Shown in pieces: positions 21,101-32,720 of a DNA stretch of 64,000 nucleotides. This stretch comes from Aquatica leii (Eukaryota; Arthropoda; Insecta; Coleoptera; Lampyridae). The DNA lies in NCBI GenBank assembly GCA_035610365.1, contig CM069435.1, forward strand, positions 91,793,389 to 91,857,388, given 5' to 3'. A program made the position numbers and the translations under genes. The first letter of the stretch is position 1; each line of letters starts with the position of its first letter. Under the pieces are notes generated by a model, which was not told the origin of the DNA, searched no databases, and worked only from the letters and a program-made list of their open reading frames with translations.

Positions 21101-21622
21101 ACATCTATGTAATATAAACCGGAAAATCAGTTTAAAACTTAGCAAATCTTAGCTACTAGTACAACACCCTATGGGACAAAAATCAATCTTTTTTAAAAAA
21201 GACACTAACATCCGTTAATTACCCGATTCCTAATGATATATTACCATCACTTACACTTTTTTCTTTAGTGCTATTCACCACTTCAAGGATGCAAACTGCA
21301 ATATCTTGCGAAACGTCAGTTTGTTTAGGTTCACGAACGACAATACAGCAAAGTCAAGCCCTGCTGCTTGTTTTGGCTCTTAAGGAGAGATTAGGACCAA
21401 GCTTAAAAAGTATGGGTGTTTATTTACGACGTGGTATCAACCGGAAGTCGCTTATAATCGTAACCAACAAAACGGCAAAAGCTCATGATTGTATACTTTA
21501 AAGCAGTTTCCTCCGGGTTATGCCGTGATCGTTCAATTTTTTTTAAAGTTTTTTTATTTTAAGACTGATTCTGTTGTCTCTTGTTATTTGTTATATAATG
21601 AACGGTTATTCTGTATGGCTGC
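21100..21622 (+). mobile_element. Penelope-like element 3' part (PLE-c)
   Basis: Shares ACAAA.AAACATC.ATGTAATATAAACCGG and GGTTTAAAACT.AGCAAATCTTAG with PLE-b and PLE-d. Its frame 21268-21501 (..LALKERLGPSLKSMGVYLRRG..RKSLIIVTNKTAKA..) recurs in those copies with mutations but matches no family I recognise. The repeat is cut at 21622 by an LTR insertion and resumes at 24735. Confidence 0.55.
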
Positions 21623-21956
21623 TGTAACGTTCTAAAATTTTGTTAGATTCGCTCCTATTTATTCAATTCTATATAATCGAATACAACGTCATCTAGTGAG
21701 CAAATAAAGAACATAATATTTGAATTATTTTAAAAGTTTAATTAACGATTTTGTTTGCCGTTTGATTTTCAATCTATGCTTTTTTTGTTATTCTGATATT
21801 ATGAAATTTATAGATATAAACTAGTTATGTTGATAACTTTTGTTTTAAATATTGTTGTTAAGATATAATATATATATAATAATAATTGCATACCCAACGG
21901 TTGTTAAAATTACTTATTTTTTGTGTGTATATATTGATGTTTTGTGAGAATATATA

Positions 21957-22475
21957 CAGGGTGTCTCTAAAAGGTCTGTACAAAATCCTACCACATATTC
22001 CTGAGGTCGAAATAAGCCGATTTAAGCAAACTTACCTTATTCCAAAATTGCTTTGTTTCCTAGATACAGGGTGGTAAAGTTTACAAATAAAAATCGTTTA
22101 TTTTTAAATGTATGAACATTTTTCAACGAATTACTTCAAAAATTTATGTCCGGAGGTTTTTTGGGATGCGAAATCTGAATTTGAATACCATTTTACTGTG
22201 GCCTGTAGAGGGCGCTCTACAATGCATTTCTTATGGCTTGAAATGGCTATAATTCTTTTCTCAGTATAGTTTTTAATTTTTTTTTGAAATAATAATAATT
22301 TTATGAACATTTTTAAGCAAAAAGGTTCTCTTGTGAAAATCTGCTAAAGTAAGTCGCTTTCAAGATATTCAGTTTTTAATGTTGGATGCCGTGCCGGAAT
22401 ATTCAAATTATTCTGAATAAAAAAAAGGTATCTTTGAGAATGAAATTTGGTTAGGGAATTAGTAGTGCTCAGTTT
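21957..22475. repeat. left terminal inverted repeat of the mariner-type element
   Basis: Inverted copy of about 23948-24466. It contains the near-palindrome TGTAGAGGGCGCTCTACA (about 22205), which may act as a subterminal protein-binding site. Confidence 0.85.
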
Positions 22476-22641
22476 TAACTTATTTAAGCATTTTTTGTAT
22501 TCCAAGAATTTTTGCTATTAGCATATTAACTGTTATTGGATAAGCTTGCCAGAAACCACTACAATACCCACCAATAGAAAACAATGTGAGAATTTGTGTG
22601 AAGTATTTGAGAGTTGCTAGGCATTAATAACTTTAATTTGT

Positions 22642-23769
22642 TTGAATTTATTTGAGTTGTCTGTCAAAATGGCTGAAATGTTTACCTCTGCAGAAATGAC
22701 GAATATGCTGTTAGTTTTTGGGTATTGTTCAAGAAATGGCCGCGAAAGTGTTAGGGTATACAGAGAGCAATTTCCAAATTGGCGCATACCAAACCATCAA
22801 ACATTTGCTGCGATTGAGAGACGCCTTCGCGAAACCGGTAGTTTTATCCCTGTAACTGCTAATTATGGACGGCAACGTACGATTAGGACTCCTGAAGTTG
22901 AAGAAGAAATTTTGGAAAGAATTGCTGAGAATCCAAAATTAAGCACCAGACGCATAGGTTTAGAGGTAGGAGTATCCAAGGATGTAGTTCATAGGACACT
23001 GAAAGAACAACTGCTTCATCCATACCATATCCAAAAGGTACAAGACCTTTTACCTGCGGATTTCGATCAACGATTGGGTTTTTGTCGCTTCATTACCGAA
23101 CACCGACATCAGAATGTGAATTTTGCTAAACACATTTTATTTACAGACGAAGCATGCTTTACAAGAAGTGGTGTAACCAATTTACATAATGAACATGTTT
23201 ATGCTGAAGAAAATCCACATGCCATAAAAGTAACTCATCATCAACATGAGTTTCGAATTAATGTGTGGGCAGGAATCATTGACAATTTTATTATCGGCCC
23301 TGTTATTTTACCGCCACGACTAAATGGTGTGGATTACCTAGAACATTTACAAAATACGCTGCCAGATTTATTAGACGATTTACCACTACAACTTCGACAA
23401 GTTATGTGGTTTATGCACGACGGCGCTCCACCACATTTTACATTAAATGTTCGCAATTATTTGCATCAAGCATATCCAAATAGATGGATTGGTAGAGGAA
23501 ATGACGCTCCTGTAAAATGGCCACCACGTTCACCGGATATGACTCCAATGGATTATTTTTTATGGGGATCTGTAAAAACCATGGTTTATTCAAGGCTTAT
23601 TAATAATGAAGTGGAACTGTGGAGAAGAATTCAGGATGCAGTCGACGTATTAAATAATGACGCGGAAATGCTAAGAAGAGTAAATTTGAACTTTTTACGT
23701 CGTATTAATCTCTGTACTTATGTTGACGGAGGTCATTTTGAACAGTTACTAAAAGTTTATGATAATTAA
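22642..23769 (+). CDS. mariner/Tc1-superfamily transposase (DDE_3, DUF4817-type helix-turn-helix N-terminus)
   Basis: Cut-and-paste transposase that would bind the flanking inverted repeats in the nucleus. Residues ~10-70 (MAEMFTSAEMTNMLLVFGYC...FPNWRIPNHQTF) form the insect DUF4817-type helix-turn-helix. A second helix-turn-helix follows at ~85-125 (LSTRRIGLEVGVSKDVVHRTL). The catalytic triad is complete: Asp169 (LFTDEACF), Asp260 (MHDGAPPHF) and Asp299 (WPPRSPDMTPMDYFLWG). There are 38 residues between the second and third Asp. The frame is 375 codons, but the tenth codon (ATG at 22669, context CAAAATGG) aligns with the usual family start and is the likelier true start, giving 366 residues. 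No stops or frameshifts. Confidence 0.9.
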   Translation: MNLFELSVKMAEMFTSAEMTNMLLVFGYCSRNGRESVRVYREQFPNWRIPNHQTFAAIERRLRETGSFIPVTANYGRQRTIRTPEVEEEILERIAENPKLSTRRIGLEVGVSKDVVHRTLKEQLLHPYHIQKVQDLLPADFDQRLGFCRFITEHRHQNVNFAKHILFTDEACFTRSGVTNLHNEHVYAEENPHAIKVTHHQHEFRINVWAGIIDNFIIGPVILPPRLNGVDYLEHLQNTLPDLLDDLPLQLRQVMWFMHDGAPPHFTLNVRNYLHQAYPNRWIGRGNDAPVKWPPRSPDMTPMDYFLWGSVKTMVYSRLINNEVELWRRIQDAVDVLNNDAEMLRRVNLNFLRRINLCTYVDGGHFEQLLKVYDN

Positions 23770-23947
23770 ATTTATGTAGTATTTTTATTAGATAAATTGT
23801 TCACCATTGAATTTTCAAAAATCTTTTCTTAAAATCTTACCTAGTACATTTTTGTAAATAAAATTGTTCTGTTCGCAAATAAAGTTCTAAAGCTGTTCAC
23901 AAAAGAGGTAATAAATTATTTTTTTTGTAACACTTACCCATACTCCA

Positions 23948-24466
23948 AAAACTGAGCACTACTACTTCACTAACCAAATTTCATTCTTAAAGATACCTTT
24001 TTTTTATTCAGAATAATTTGAATATTCCGGCACGGCATCCAACATTAAAAACTGAATATCTTGAAAGCGGCTTACTTTAGCAGATTTTCACAAGAGAACC
24101 TTTTTGCTTAAAAATGTTCATAAAATTATTATTATTTCAAAAAAAAAAAAAAACTATACTGAGAAAAGAATTATAGCCATTTCAAGCCATAAGAAATGCA
24201 TTGTAGAGCGCCCTCTACAGGCCACAGTAAAATGGTATTCAAATTCAGATTTCGCATCCCAAAAAACCTCCGGACATAAATTTTTGAAGTAATTCGTTGA
24301 AAAATGTTCATACATTTAAAAATAAACGATTTTTATTTTTAAACTTTACCACCCTGTATCTAGGAAACAAAGCAATTTTGGAATAAGGTAAGTTTGCTTA
24401 AATCGGCTTATTTCGACCTCAGGAATATGTGGTAGGATTTTGTACAGACCTTTTAGAGACACCCTG
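23948..24466. repeat. right terminal inverted repeat of the mariner-type element
   Basis: Inverted partner of the left repeat. The main differences are in a poly(A)/poly(T) run near 24140 and single bases. An AATAAA at about 23876 just inside it could serve the transposase transcript. Confidence 0.85.
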
Positions 24467-24738
24467 TATACATGGTGTTTCAACTGTGCTAGTTTTATTA
24501 CTTGTATTTTGCAACTTTTGACTTATGGTTAGCTCTTGGTAAGTTGGAGCTCAATCTTGAACTTTCTAGGTATGGTATACAATTTACCTGACGCCCGTTT
24601 ATTTATTTATTGTTGTATATAATTTAACAACTCACCCAGCCCATTTTCCGATTGAGTGCGGGTCATACCTAATTCGGTCAATTGTACAGTGATAATCTAT
24701 CACTTTTTTTTTAACTCCTAAGTAAGGTGTTACACTGC

Positions 24739-26143
24739 ACTTGCGCAACCGTTAAGGTTATAGCTTTTGCTTAACATTACCAGTTTTTATGTATTGCTGA
24801 GGCGATCATCTTATTATAATCGATGTTATGCATTTTGCTACTAAACATTTAGTATCTCTTTGATGTTTTTTGATTCTGCAGTAGATGTTTCGGCATGTTT
24901 ATAGTATCTATAGTAGCCTTTCACATTAACCTTTTAGTTGATTGATTCTCTTTGTAATTAGTTTTGGTACTTTATTGTTTTTTTTTATTTATTAGTTATT
25001 TGCAATCACAATTTTTGAAGGAACGTCTTGAAAATTTTCTTTATTAAAAAATGTAATATTCCAACATCTGCTTTCATCCAAATTGTATTTTTGATAGAAC
25101 TTTTATGGAAGTGTGAATTCAGTTAATTACTCCGTTGTTGCTTATCAGACGTGATCATCAGGCCAAAAATTTATGAAAAACAACATCATTTATAATACAT
25201 TTATTAGGGCAATTATCAATAAACTATTATAGATTAAATCTACAAAACTTATTTCTATAATTAACAATGTATTGTTACTAAATTGAATTGAAAAAATTGA
25301 ATTTACAAACTAACCCTTAAGTTAAATACGTGACATAAGTTGGTATAAAATCAATCACAATAATAATATTCAAATTTTTATATTATTTTGTGCCGATTTA
25401 AATAAAATATTCCCTGTCTCTGAAAAATAATTCTAGAAAGAAAATTTTCATATACCTACTATATATGTAACTATAACTTTCATTGAATTATTTATTGATT
25501 GATACTAAAACAGTTTCATTCGTAAATTTATGTTTTTGAGTTTACGGTTTTTGCAGATTAAGGTGATGATATATTATTAATTTTTGGTATAGTTTTTATA
25601 ATTGCGGTTTTGAAAGTAGGTTTGGGGTATAAAAATTAAAAACATACGATTTTAATAAAACCGTGAACAAAATCAGAAACTGAAATAGTCATAAGATTGT
25701 TACATTTTCGTCTAAAGTTGCTCTTATGCTTAAAGTGAATAATTAATATTTATTAAACATGTGTTTTTACACGCAAAAAAATGTGGCAAAAAACTTTATC
25801 ATTGCATAAATATTTTGCAAAAATCCGAACAGCACCAACTTGTAATTCAAATTCATACAAAATTGGAAACACAAACTAACTGAAAAATGTCATAATATTT
25901 AACATTAATTATTGATAAAATAACGATACAACAGTATGTAGATGATTAGTCCAAATGAATGTAAATTTATTTATTTATTTTGTATTGAAATTTTTACTAT
26001 TAATTGGCTTATTAGTATTTGCAAAATATATTTATTTTCACTAAAATTTGTTTTAAATTTTTTTAACAATATTGCAGACTATAATTATACTACAAGAACA
26101 ACCATTTTTTAAACAATTGTAGTACATTGTAGTACAACACTAT
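24739..26143. other. IR-B 3' flank
   Basis: AT-rich, no other gene. A TTTATT (AATAAA on the minus strand) near 26031 is a possible poly(A) signal. The block is duplicated at 32640-34228. Confidence 0.5.
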
Positions 26144-27886
26144 TTATTGATTAAAACAAAAAAAATGTTTTTTTCGTGATACTAAATGTTCAACAAAGAA
26201 AGCAATTAAAGCAAATAATAAACCAATTCCCAAAAATGCAAATACGGGATAAAGATCTGTCATATTCAATCTCTTATTGTCACTACTTGAAGCTGGTTTA
26301 CTTTTATGTAAACGTTCAAATTCTTTATTAAAGTATTCTATTATACCAGATTCAAAAAGCCTAGAAATTATTTGATTAAACGTAATTGCAAAATACGACG
26401 ATTTCATGATGTTAAATACAGATTTGAAGGATCCGATAAAAGAATTTTCTTTAAAATATTGAAATGTGATACTATTGGTTTCTTTCAATGGTCTCACAAA
26501 TTCTTCATCTGCTAGAATAATATAACTGGTGTTTGAGTTCCATTGTTCCAATATCTTAATGATTTTTATATCCTCGATGTAAATAATTTTTTTTTCTATG
26601 CTAGAATACAAAGAGTTTGCGTTATCTGTTTCATTATTCATGAGTAGACGCCCTTGTATATTTATTATTGAATAATTGCACCCTGCTACTTCGTCTAATG
26701 TTTGAATAGCTCTCTCGTATTGTGGAACAGTTAATAATGTAACCAGTTTTCCAGTGACCACTGCCTGAATGTGGATTGAGTATATTAGATAGGAAAGGAA
26801 TAAATACCGAAAAGCCCAAAATAGTTGAATCTTGTATGTTGATCCTAATACCGTTAACGAGTATACCTCCAAAAAACATAACACTAAATCATGTTGGTTA
26901 TTTGGACATTTACATTTTTTAATTAACCACAAAATGAATGAAGTCAAGATGAAAAATGTAAAGATTAAAATCCATACTGTACGTTTGAAGATAAGCTTAA
27001 AACTTTCCATTGGTGGAATTCTTTTAGGAGTAGGAACGAGCCATACATAATCAGCCCAGTCAAATATGTCAGTGCACGAACTAGCATAACATGCCATAAA
27101 AGCGCTCCATGTTACAGTAAACCAATAGCTAGAATCTGGATAATTATCGTGTTTTTTCCATACCAAAGTCATATTTAAGCGTTCCGCGGTTGCCATTAGT
27201 ATGTTATATATTAATGTAACTTGTTTCGTTTTGTTTATGTTTTCATTAAAAGAGTTTTCGCAAGAAAACAGAAGATCACAATTGTTGAATTTTCGTAAAA
27301 ACTTTGGAAATTGAATAAATTTACTTTCATTGCAACTACGCCTGGATAACGACTTGATACGTGATCCACATTGGTTTGGTAGCGCTAAAGGATCAGTGAC
27401 GAAAAGTTGTGTGAAACCATCTTCTAAATTTAAATTGTAAGTTAGTACAACCACATCAACAATTTGAATCTGCCATAGTAACTCAAATACTTTAGCTAGA
27501 ACACCTAATTCCGAAATCACTGTGATTACAAAAACTTTTTTTAACGGTTTCGGATTTTTTTTCCACAGTTGACTATAGAAGAGTTTACTAATTATTAAAA
27601 ACGTTGTACTGTAGTTTTTTGAATAAATTACAAAATTTTGTTTGTGCCCAATAGATGTGTTAAATATCATACTCTCTTTTTTGACATCGACGATCAAACT
27701 AGGATTGGAGACGTTATCGGGAAAAAGTGAACAACCTTCATCATAAAACATAAACAATAAAGTGTCATCCGGATGAAAAATGTTTTTAATAGTTTCTTGC
27801 ACGCAAGTTTTTACATTTTCAAGTTCTTTTTCCTTTTTAATTACTATGCACACAACCGACATAAAACACATAAACTTTAACAACAT
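26144..27886 (-). CDS. divergent ionotropic receptor (IR-B), single exon
   Basis: A complete 580-residue IR with an N-terminal hydrophobic signal (1-14). CVQETIKNIFHPDDTLLFMF occupies 28-47, NQCG 171-174 and PKRIPPMESFK 287-297. M1 is ~303-323, the pore CFLEVYSLTVLG 337-348, and the gating helix IHIQAVVTGKLVTLLT 371-386. S2 is ~387-540 and the last helix LYPVFAFLGIGLLFALIAFF 545-564. It would form a cation channel in chemosensory neurons with an unidentified co-receptor; the ligand is unknown. I count 25 amino-acid differences from IR-C over 580, and 12 of them fall in residues 409-470 of the S2 lobe. No introns, stops or frameshifts. The start is supported by its identical position in IR-C and the signal peptide. 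Confidence 0.88.
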   Translation of the reverse strand: MLLKFMCFMSVVCIVIKKEKELENVKTCVQETIKNIFHPDDTLLFMFYDEGCSLFPDNVSNPSLIVDVKKESMIFNTSIGHKQNFVIYSKNYSTTFLIISKLFYSQLWKKNPKPLKKVFVITVISELGVLAKVFELLWQIQIVDVVVLTYNLNLEDGFTQLFVTDPLALPNQCGSRIKSLSRRSCNESKFIQFPKFLRKFNNCDLLFSCENSFNENINKTKQVTLIYNILMATAERLNMTLVWKKHDNYPDSSYWFTVTWSAFMACYASSCTDIFDWADYVWLVPTPKRIPPMESFKLIFKRTVWILIFTFFILTSFILWLIKKCKCPNNQHDLVLCFLEVYSLTVLGSTYKIQLFWAFRYLFLSYLIYSIHIQAVVTGKLVTLLTVPQYERAIQTLDEVAGCNYSIINIQGRLLMNNETDNANSLYSSIEKKIIYIEDIKIIKILEQWNSNTSYIILADEEFVRPLKETNSITFQYFKENSFIGSFKSVFNIMKSSYFAITFNQIISRLFESGIIEYFNKEFERLHKSKPASSSDNKRLNMTDLYPVFAFLGIGLLFALIAFFVEHLVSRKKHFFCFNQ

Positions 27887-30073
27887 TTTAAACTTTTCTC
27901 AAACTAGCAATAACGACGAACACGTACTAAGTGTTCTAAAATGCGTCAAAGCTACTACATTTGATTATTGGTCAATACAAACAAAACATTTTTCGTAATT
28001 GTAAAAGTTTGAAACACATTAAGTTTTCGATGCGAGAGGTATATTTTAAGAACTCATAAAAACGAATCGATTCTGTACAAAAAAAACATATTAAAACTCA
28101 CAAATCCAAAGTCAGAAACGCCGTAAAAGATATAAAATGTAAAACAACATGTCATTATCAACGTTTGATAAATACTGACTTCTCTTAATCACTCAATTAC
28201 CCATTAGATACTTGATAAAGAAAGTCGAAGTTTCTTACTCCACGCCATATAATTAAAGTTGTAAAAATTACTTTAGTCGATTGTATAAAATTTGTGATTA
28301 CGGTGAACGCACGTTCGCCAAAGTGAGAAACAAAAATTAACCACTAAAAAACCAAACTTGTTTAATAAGTTAGAAAGAAATAGTTGTTAATGTATGAAAG
28401 TTTTTCGGTTCTCATCGATCCAAGTTTAAAAATTTACTTTCTATAGGACGAATAGATAATACGACACATTGTTTATTAGTGGTTAGGCAACGTTGTGCAT
28501 TCCTATTGGCCAACGTCATTTACATGTGAAAATTATTTCCGTACAGGGTAATGTCATTACACTCATTACCGTACAGGATAATGAATTCTTAAAGTATAAT
28601 TTAATAGAATATTCCTTGCAGCACAATTATAAAACTTGAAAGAATTTAATAATTAAATTAAATATTGTAGGTTATGTTTGCAAACGCTAGTATTTAGTGG
28701 TAATTTTCCTTTAATTAAATGTAAATCTATTGTAAAAAAACTAAGTTGCAAGTAATTCGGACTTTTTTTGTGCTTGAGTTATGCTTACAAAAATGTTTAA
28801 TTAATTTTTTTAAAACTTTGAAATTATTACTAAAATTCGCAGGTTTTTAGGTTAAGTAATGGAATCAGTCCTATAGGCAACAAAATTACTCGTTTTGTAA
28901 TATCAAAATGTTCAAATTAACTTAAAAAAGCCACTATTTATTAACACCAATTAGTTTTTTGAACTGCACAAAGAGACCAATTGTCTTTTGGTATTCATCG
29001 ACAGTTGCAAGCTACCAGGTTATTTCTTCGGAACATGTCTGATATGTGTACGTTATTTAAGTTTATGTTTTTACAAGTATTTATGTATACTTTTACTTGT
29101 ATTATATTATAAACTTATAAAAATAATTAATTTGCAGTGTCGCTACCTGTTTAGAAATGTTTGTTAGTTCTGTAGCTTATAGTTAATAAAATTACATATT
29201 TTAAAAAAATATATAAACATTTTGTATTTATATTTAGGTTATAATAAATAACACAAGATAGTTATTTCAAAAACAATCAATTCCTATAGTGTCAATGAGG
29301 CTAGTGCAAATCACTCTTTTATACATAAAAAAAATTACATTTCATCACTGTTTTGATTTCTGCAATCGATTTTTTGTTTTTCCTTACAATATTGTTAAGC
29401 TACAATACATTTGTTTTATTCGCATTTTTTTATCTCAACATTTCTTGTATTTAAACCAATTCTTTAGTTTTTAATACAAAACAATAGCTTTAAGACTACC
29501 TTATTTGTTTTCACATTCACGTTTATTCTGTTCCGGCTTCTAAAAAAAGCGTTCACATAGTAACATCGAATTTGTCAAAAGAACTTGATAACATTGTTAA
29601 CAATAATGATAAATTTGAAATTAACTAACATATATGTGATGTATTTTTAAAACATGTATGTAGAAAATAATAGTATCACGCACAAATATAAACAAAGTTA
29701 AATTACAATAAATGTTAAAATTGAATACCTTGCATCAATTGGCAATACCTAAGGCGATTATAAAATGCATTTCTCATTTCTGAAAAGTTTCTGGTGTTAT
29801 CAACTTATTCTCTTCTCAATTGTTTTCTCAAATTTTATAAATTATTAAGTTGATTTGTGTATACTTTACTTTTAAGTTGCCATAAAAAATTACGATACGG
29901 GACTGAGCGCCGTTCTTTTGCAACCAAATCATATTATTTAGTGCATCAAGATTAGCTGCATTACAAAAAAATATAGCTAATGTAGGCATGTATTCTGACG
30001 GTTTTAGTCAAGTTGTTGGCAAAAAAAATAAACCTAAAATTCTGTCTCCAACAATTCTTGTTCTTTATGCTGT
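27887..30073 (-). other. IR-B 5' flank
   Basis: No other gene recognised; the frames here are not conserved as protein. About 28440-29330 is shared with the IR-A 5' flank and the whole block with IR-C. It includes the CCGTACAGG motif pair at 28537-28583. Confidence 0.6.
28537..28583 (-). promoter_or_regulatory. candidate cis-regulatory motif pair CCTGTACGG (IR-B)
   Basis: Two copies of CCGTACAGG(G/A)TAATG, plus-strand reading, at 28539 and 28569, about 650-700 bp upstream of the start codon. A related motif set lies in the IR-A flank and a near-identical pair upstream of IR-C. Confidence 0.35.
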
Positions 30074-30516
30074 TTCTGAATTTTTTGCATCCATTGAGAT
30101 TTTTTTTTAGTTCAATATCTACAATTTTGTCTTTTGACGATTCTACTCAGACAAAATGTTGCTTTAAAACTTACTATGAAATTCTAAAACTACTCGGCGT
30201 TTATTGCAAGCAAAATCATTATGATAGAAAACGTCATTTTCTACATGTTTTAAAAAAATTAGCAATTAATTGCAAGATTGGGACTTTTTAATATACCGCT
30301 TTGAAAAACCAAGTTGATCAGCTTTACTTTCTTTCTTTATTCTAATATGTTTGCTTTCTTAAGCGTTTGAGTCTAAGTCTGCTCTTCTTACTACTCATTT
30401 TCTTTCGTATCCTCCGTTAGTACTTTGATTTCTACTAAAGTTTTTTCTTTTGTTTTTTTTCTTAGTTTGACTTGATTTAAGAAGCTTTTTTATATATTTC
30501 TTCTTCTGTTTTTCTT
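30074..30516. other. AT-rich DNA between duplication unit 1 and a Penelope remnant
   Basis: T-rich tracts and no clear coding signature. Part may be decayed Penelope sequence. Confidence 0.35.
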
Positions 30517-30965
30517 TTGTTTTTTTTAGTAAAAAGAGATACCACGTCTAAACTGATTAAGATAATTTTTTTGTTATACACAAGTTTAGAATTTTTTTTA
30601 GATAGTACGCTGAATCTCAACACTATCCAGTACAGCAGATCACTGTTTTGCATACTTTTGCTTAAAGAGCTATGCGTGATAAATAAAAAAATACAAAAAG
30701 AAAAGGAAACACTAATAGAGTCTCTACAACAAAATAGATATGGATTTAAAGAGATCTAAAAGCCATGGCAAAAAGCAGTCAATCCAAAAGTGAAAGAAGA
30801 CTTACGATTCCTATTAACACCGCTTATTTATTATAATGTATGGTACTAAAGAATATAATATCAAAACTGTCTTCACGACTAAGAATACTCTGAACAATTG
30901 GTTTAGATCTGCTAAAGAGATGGAAGAGGCTTTAAAACATTCTGGGATTTACAAAATTCTTCGTT
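30517..30965 (+). pseudogene. Penelope-like element remnant, reverse transcriptase C-terminus (PLE-d, first part)
   Basis: From about 30680, shifting frames give KIQKEKETLIESLQQNRYGFKEI, then MYGTKEYNIKTVFTTKNTLN (about 30835-30893) and NWFRSAKEMEEALKHSGIYKI. This is the thumb of a Penelope-type reverse transcriptase running into the GIY-YIG nuclease. The GIY motif lies at 30944-30952, where the homology stops abruptly; it resumes at 31992. Confidence 0.65.
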
Positions 30966-31991
30966 TTTGAAGCAAAAATAATTATTTTACCACAGCAGCA
31001 CACACCTCTGGGTGTGAGCCTGAATGAAAATAAATACACAGGCGTGAATTTCTTTAATTTATTTGCAATTATAACATAATACACTAACTATTTACATTAA
31101 AGAAAAATAAACATTATTTGAATTAAAATATTTGTGTTAAAACAACATTTGGGATAGAATATTTGGGCGCAAATCACTTTTAAATTGGTAATGAATAAAA
31201 AGCATAAAATCTTATACCTAATTATTAATCGACATCAAATTAAAAAGTAATAATAAACGTTTAATTTGTTACGGAGTATGTATTCCGAAAAGTTTTAATA
31301 ACACAATTTAATTAACTTTAATTCAAAATGTAATAAGCAGTAACATAAATTCCAGTTGACTCACCATATATGATATGACGTTATTTGATATCTTCTATTT
31401 TTAGCACATTCTTTGTTGAAGTGATAAGATTCTGCCAAACGAATGTAGATTGAAAGCACAAATGCAAGCAGCAGGCATAAAATCAAAGTATAAATCCAAT
31501 GAATAAAGATCCAGTAAATAAAAAAGACAAAACCAAAAAAAAAGACCCAGTAAAAAACCCTAAATATAAATAATTAGAATGGTTTCCAATTGACATGTTA
31601 TACTTACGTTGCTTTAGATGCAACGGCCTTGAAATAAATTCCTTTGTCTAATTGTAATGCGTAACATTATTGTGAAATCACTAAAAATGTTGAATTCAGT
31701 AGAAAAATGATATCAAATAAAGGTAAACTCACCAGCAATTAGTTGGAATCACTAAAAAATAATTTGTATGCGTTTTTACGCCATAATTAAGAAAATTTGT
31801 CTTCCTTGCACCACTCACGTGAAAGACCAAAGATAGCTCAAACGGAAGTGCGAACTTTAAGTCAATTACTCAGTCGTTTCGAAATACGAGGCGACTATGC
31901 CAAACTGAATAAATTTACGTGCAATATTAGTTGCAGAAAATAAACGAACGCAAAATTGAATTTTAATTGTAATGAACTCTAACGGGACGTT
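30966..31991 (-). mobile_element. ~1-kb insertion in the Penelope remnant, possibly a solo LTR
   Basis: This block interrupts the Penelope homology between the GIY motif and the downstream AAGTACACACGCT.AAGTTTGA string. On the minus strand it starts TGTAACGTCCCGTTAGAG. It contains a CAGTTTGGC initiator-like region followed by a TCGCCTCG stretch, which suits an LTR, but no target duplication was found and no second copy exists in the window. It encodes nothing recognisable. Confidence 0.35.
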
Positions 31992-32720
31992 ACAAGTACA
32001 CACGCTAAAGTTTGACCAAACTTAAACTTCTTTTTACTTTTCAAGGTTAATTCGCGAAACTGTGGAAATAGAAAAACATCCATGTAATATAAACCGGGAA
32101 GTCGGTTTAAAACTCAGCAAATCTTAGTTATTAGTACTACACTTTCTGAGACAAAGAACAACCTTCTTGGAAAGAACACTAACTCTCACTCTGAGTAATA
32201 ACGAACTCAATCAAGCGGTAACGGAAAGTAAAAGTCCGTTAAATACCCGATTACTAATAGTATAATACTGTCACTTACACTTTTTTCTTCAGTGACATTC
32301 ACCACTCCAAAGATGCAAACTCCAATATCTTGCAAAACGTTAGTTTGTTTAGGTTCGCGAACGACAATACGGCAAAGCCAAGCTCTGCTTTTTGTTTTGG
32401 CTCTCAAGGAGAGTAGGACCAGGCTTAAAAAGTAGGGGTGTTTATTTACGACGCGGTCTCAATCGAAAGTCGCTTACAATCGTAACGAAGAAAACGGCAA
32501 AAGAATATGATTGTATACTTTAAAGCAGTTTCTTCTGTGTTATGCCGTGATCGTTCAATTTTTTTAAGGTTTTTTTTTTATTCTAAGACTGATTCTGTTG
32601 TCTCTTGTTATATAATGAACGGTTATTTCGTATCGCTGCACTTGCGCATCCGTTAAGGTTATAGCTTTTGCTTAATGTTACCAGTTTTTATGTATTGCTG
32701 AGCCGATCATTTTACTTTGG
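31992..32720 (+). mobile_element. Penelope-like element 3' part (PLE-d, second part)
   Basis: It begins in the nuclease tail region (CACACGCTAAAGTTTGACCAAAC, ..AGAAAAACATCCATG..) and contains the conserved 3' block with ..VGPGLKS.GVYLRRGLNRKSLTIVTKKTAKEYD.. . It ends at the sequence that also starts the IR-B/IR-C duplication units (CGCTGCACTTGCGCATCCGT). Confidence 0.6.

Larger units (their letters stand above)
21957..24466 (+). mobile_element. complete mariner-type DNA transposon with ~0.5-kb terminal inverted repeats
   Basis: 2510 bp, flanked by TA (21955-21956 and 24467-24468). The ends CAGGGTGTCTCTAAAAGG and its inverse open long inverted repeats at 21957-22475 and about 23948-24466. They differ only by a few substitutions and small length changes in A/T runs. 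An inner copy of CAGGGTGG lies ~120 bp inside each end. A single transposase gene fills the middle. Near-identical repeats and an unbroken gene indicate recent insertion, possibly still active. It is nested in solo LTR L3. Confidence 0.9.
21623..24734. mobile_element. solo LTR (family L3) split by a mariner-type transposon
   Basis: The sequence starts TGTAACGTTC and ends GTGTTACA. CTGC duplicates flank it (21619-21622 and 24735-24738). The corresponding empty sites CGCTGCACTTGCGC survive at 14482 and 32634. Removing the nested 2.5-kb transposon leaves about 600 bp, a plausible LTR length. No internal retrotransposon sequence is present, so it is a solo LTR left by recombination. Confidence 0.7.
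24735..30073 (-). repeat. segmental duplication unit 1 (contains IR-B)
   Basis: It aligns along its length with 32634-38282. The shared left edge begins CTGCACTTGCGCA.CCGTTAAGGTTATAG and the shared right edge is the CTCCAACAATT.TTGTTCT.TATGCTGTTT string. Small indels are scattered; the largest seen is ~130 bp, present only in unit 2 (34094-34226). Both units are preceded by a Penelope-like 3' end. Confidence 0.88.

Noticed and set aside
22200..22225. TGTAGAGGGCGCTCTACA as a host insulator or enhancer site
   Set aside because: It occurs in both terminal inverted repeats of the mariner element and is best explained as part of that transposon.
26634..27050. Extra frames overlapping IR-B (and the equivalents in IR-C at 34719-35135)
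   Set aside because: They lie inside the receptor coding sequence in other phases, and their apparent conservation follows from the receptor duplication.
29289..29474. A 61-codon frame upstream of IR-B as a small gene
   Set aside because: The duplicate locus near 37397 carries frame-breaking differences, so it is not maintained as protein.
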